A DNA stretch of 64,000 bases from Sipunculus nudus. Taxonomy: Eukaryota > Annelida > Sipuncula > Golfingiida > Sipunculidae. Location of the stretch: assembly GCA_026874595.1 (NCBI GenBank), contig CM049313.1, positions 61,426,659 through 61,490,658 on the forward strand, given 5' to 3'. Below, in pieces: positions 63,076 to 64,000 of this stretch; positions within the stretch are counted from its first letter, which is position 1, and each line of letters opens with the position of its first letter. Both the position numbers and the translations under genes were made by a program. The notes under the pieces are model-generated. The model was not told the origin of the DNA. It searched no databases and was given only the letters and a program-made list of their open reading frames with translations.

Positions 63076-63294
63076 TTTACATTTTTCGTACATCTGTGAG
63101 TATTCTGATTCCAGTCTTTTCTGGAGCACGGCGGCGGCTTTTGTATGATCTACGTCAGCAATACCGACCACCTCAACTCCTCCGATCCTCTCAAGTCGGG
63201 TCGCGTGGTCCCATGGCAACCCTCTGTAGCCAAAGTTTATTCTACTTGCACCAACGAAGCCAATACGTAGTGGGCGTTCAGCCATGTTTTATTC
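63076..63294 (-). CDS. Gene B coding exon 1
   Basis: ATG at 63285-63283, donor gtaagt at 63075 after Cys-Lys (phase 0, as in gene A). 210 nt, the same length as gene A exon 1, open throughout. It differs in the dinucleotide loop (GASRIN against GAGTVN). Confidence 0.85.
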
Positions 63295-64000
63295 CTACAA
63301 GAAACAATAAATAAGAGCGTTTAAAACTTCTATCCCTTACTGTGGAGGATATGGGAAGCACAGTACCATATTATAAGAACAGACAATCCTCATCAGCATA
63401 AACGTTGTATTCTCATCACTACATACGGTATATAGCACAATCCAAAGATATCATGCAGTCCTAAAAGAGGCTACAAACTAACCCATCAAGACATGTAAAA
63501 TTAGCCCCTCAAAACATTTAAAACAATGCATACAACTTCTTTGAGTAAAAAAAACCTACAGGTAAATGAAGTAAACAATGATCGCTCTTAACCGTTCGAG
63601 ATCGAATTCTGCACTCTGGTCTCTGCTGCTAGGGCTGGTGCCATCGCGTGGCCCGCTCGGGGCTTTGTGGGTGTGGGTGCTGTGGCTCTCCTCGGTCACT
63701 GGTGCGGGTAAAACGCTGGTGGACTCTCGCAGCTTCCTGCCTGGCTCGGTGGCATCACGTCAATCGACACGACTACAGCGATCCGTAGCTGCATGATAAA
63801 ACTAAACCATCTTCAGTTAGACTTCTGTCCTTTCACAAATCTTGACTGCGGTAAAATGATGACAGGAAAGGGGACTACCTCCATTTCCCCAACCCTCTAA
63901 AACCCTCTAGGGGTGGTGGTCGGGATTAGGGATGGAGTCTCAAGCCGTCACACACCAATCCATGTGACAATGTGCGACACAAGCCACACACCTAAGTATA
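63295..64000. other. Gene B upstream; GC-rich unassigned segment
   Basis: 63578-63796 is clearly richer in GC than its surroundings and holds a 72-codon plus-strand frame (MIALNRSRSNSALWSLLLG...). I recognise no domain. It could be an exon, gene B 5' sequence or the edge of a repeat running out of the window. Confidence 0.3.

Larger units (their letters stand above)
48344..63285 (-). pseudogene. Gene B: paralogue of gene A, frame interrupted in exon 3
   Basis: Exons at 63285-63076 (210 nt), 49808-49570 (239 nt) and 49014-48344 (671 nt) match gene A in order, splice position and phase. Exon 1 reads MAERPLRIGFVGASRINFG, so the second Gly of the dinucleotide-binding turn is Ser. Exon 2 keeps VEKPLSVSPPEDFYGYS but lacks 12 nt where gene A has IIIGIPPVF (B reads ILPIY). 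Exon 3 has one extra A in the run at 48770-48772, shifting the frame after DTDQ so that it stops at RGRST, about 140 residues early; the downstream frame is otherwise open to WRKGKQ. Intron 1 is 13.3 kb of nested repeats. An acceptor (ttgtag) ends at 63295, implying a 5' UTR intron as in gene A. It may be a decaying duplicate, or the extra base may be an assembly error; the two glycine-loop changes argue for relaxed constraint either way. Confidence 0.8.

Overview
The window is eukaryotic, AT-rich and non-vertebrate. It has short exons with GT-AG introns, one clear orthologue of a metazoan mRNA-decay gene, and many non-autonomous repeats. The repeats end in hairpins and carry ACGG/ACAG microsatellites and tandem cores, an architecture best known from mollusc genomes (pearl- or Helentron/HINE-like elements). 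I infer a lophotrochozoan, most likely a mollusc; the species cannot be told from the sequence. All three genes I can support lie on the minus strand.

Layout. (1) 1-7146: no gene recognised; AT-rich sequence with a 38-bp minisatellite (3095-3505), a 41-bp minisatellite (5291-5456) and, next to the gene, the EDC3 3' flank. (2) 7147-25137: EDC3, enhancer of mRNA decapping 3, with six coding exons and every junction in phase, giving 532 residues. A possible non-coding first exon lies near 31930-32220. Its 12.4-kb third intron (11510-23942) is almost wholly made of repeat families called here V, W, X, Y and Z. (3) 25138-31929: inferred 5' intron, holding tandem copies of the start of the first coding exon, a V element, a short TIR element and a 1.6-kb foldback. 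(4) 33.4-37.0 kb: a tRNA-like stretch, a TTTCGGCC-rich cluster and a CACTG-ended element with palindromic subterminal arrays. (5) 38354-40278: gene A, an intact three-exon Gfo/Idh/MocA-family oxidoreductase of 376 residues. (6) 41.8-48.3 kb: another V copy, C-tract elements and a promoter-like cluster near 43.6 kb. (7) 48344-63294: gene B, a paralogue of gene A with the same intron positions but a 13.3-kb first intron, an in-frame loss of four codons and a +1 shift in exon 3. (8) 63.3-64.0 kb: an unassigned GC-rich segment.

EDC3 acts in cytoplasmic mRNA decapping. Genes A and B are tandem duplicates of an NAD(P)-dependent oxidoreductase of unknown substrate. Nothing suggests that the two groups work together.

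The most unusual content is in the repeats. Families V, W and X have different unit lengths but share the 12-bp palindrome GGTGGCGCCACC followed 74-78 nt later by GAGATAT. Families X, Y and Z share a gapless 3' module of about 120 nt leading to a terminal hairpin. Gene B intron 1 also holds a multi-level nest of insertions that can be read from matching target-site duplications.
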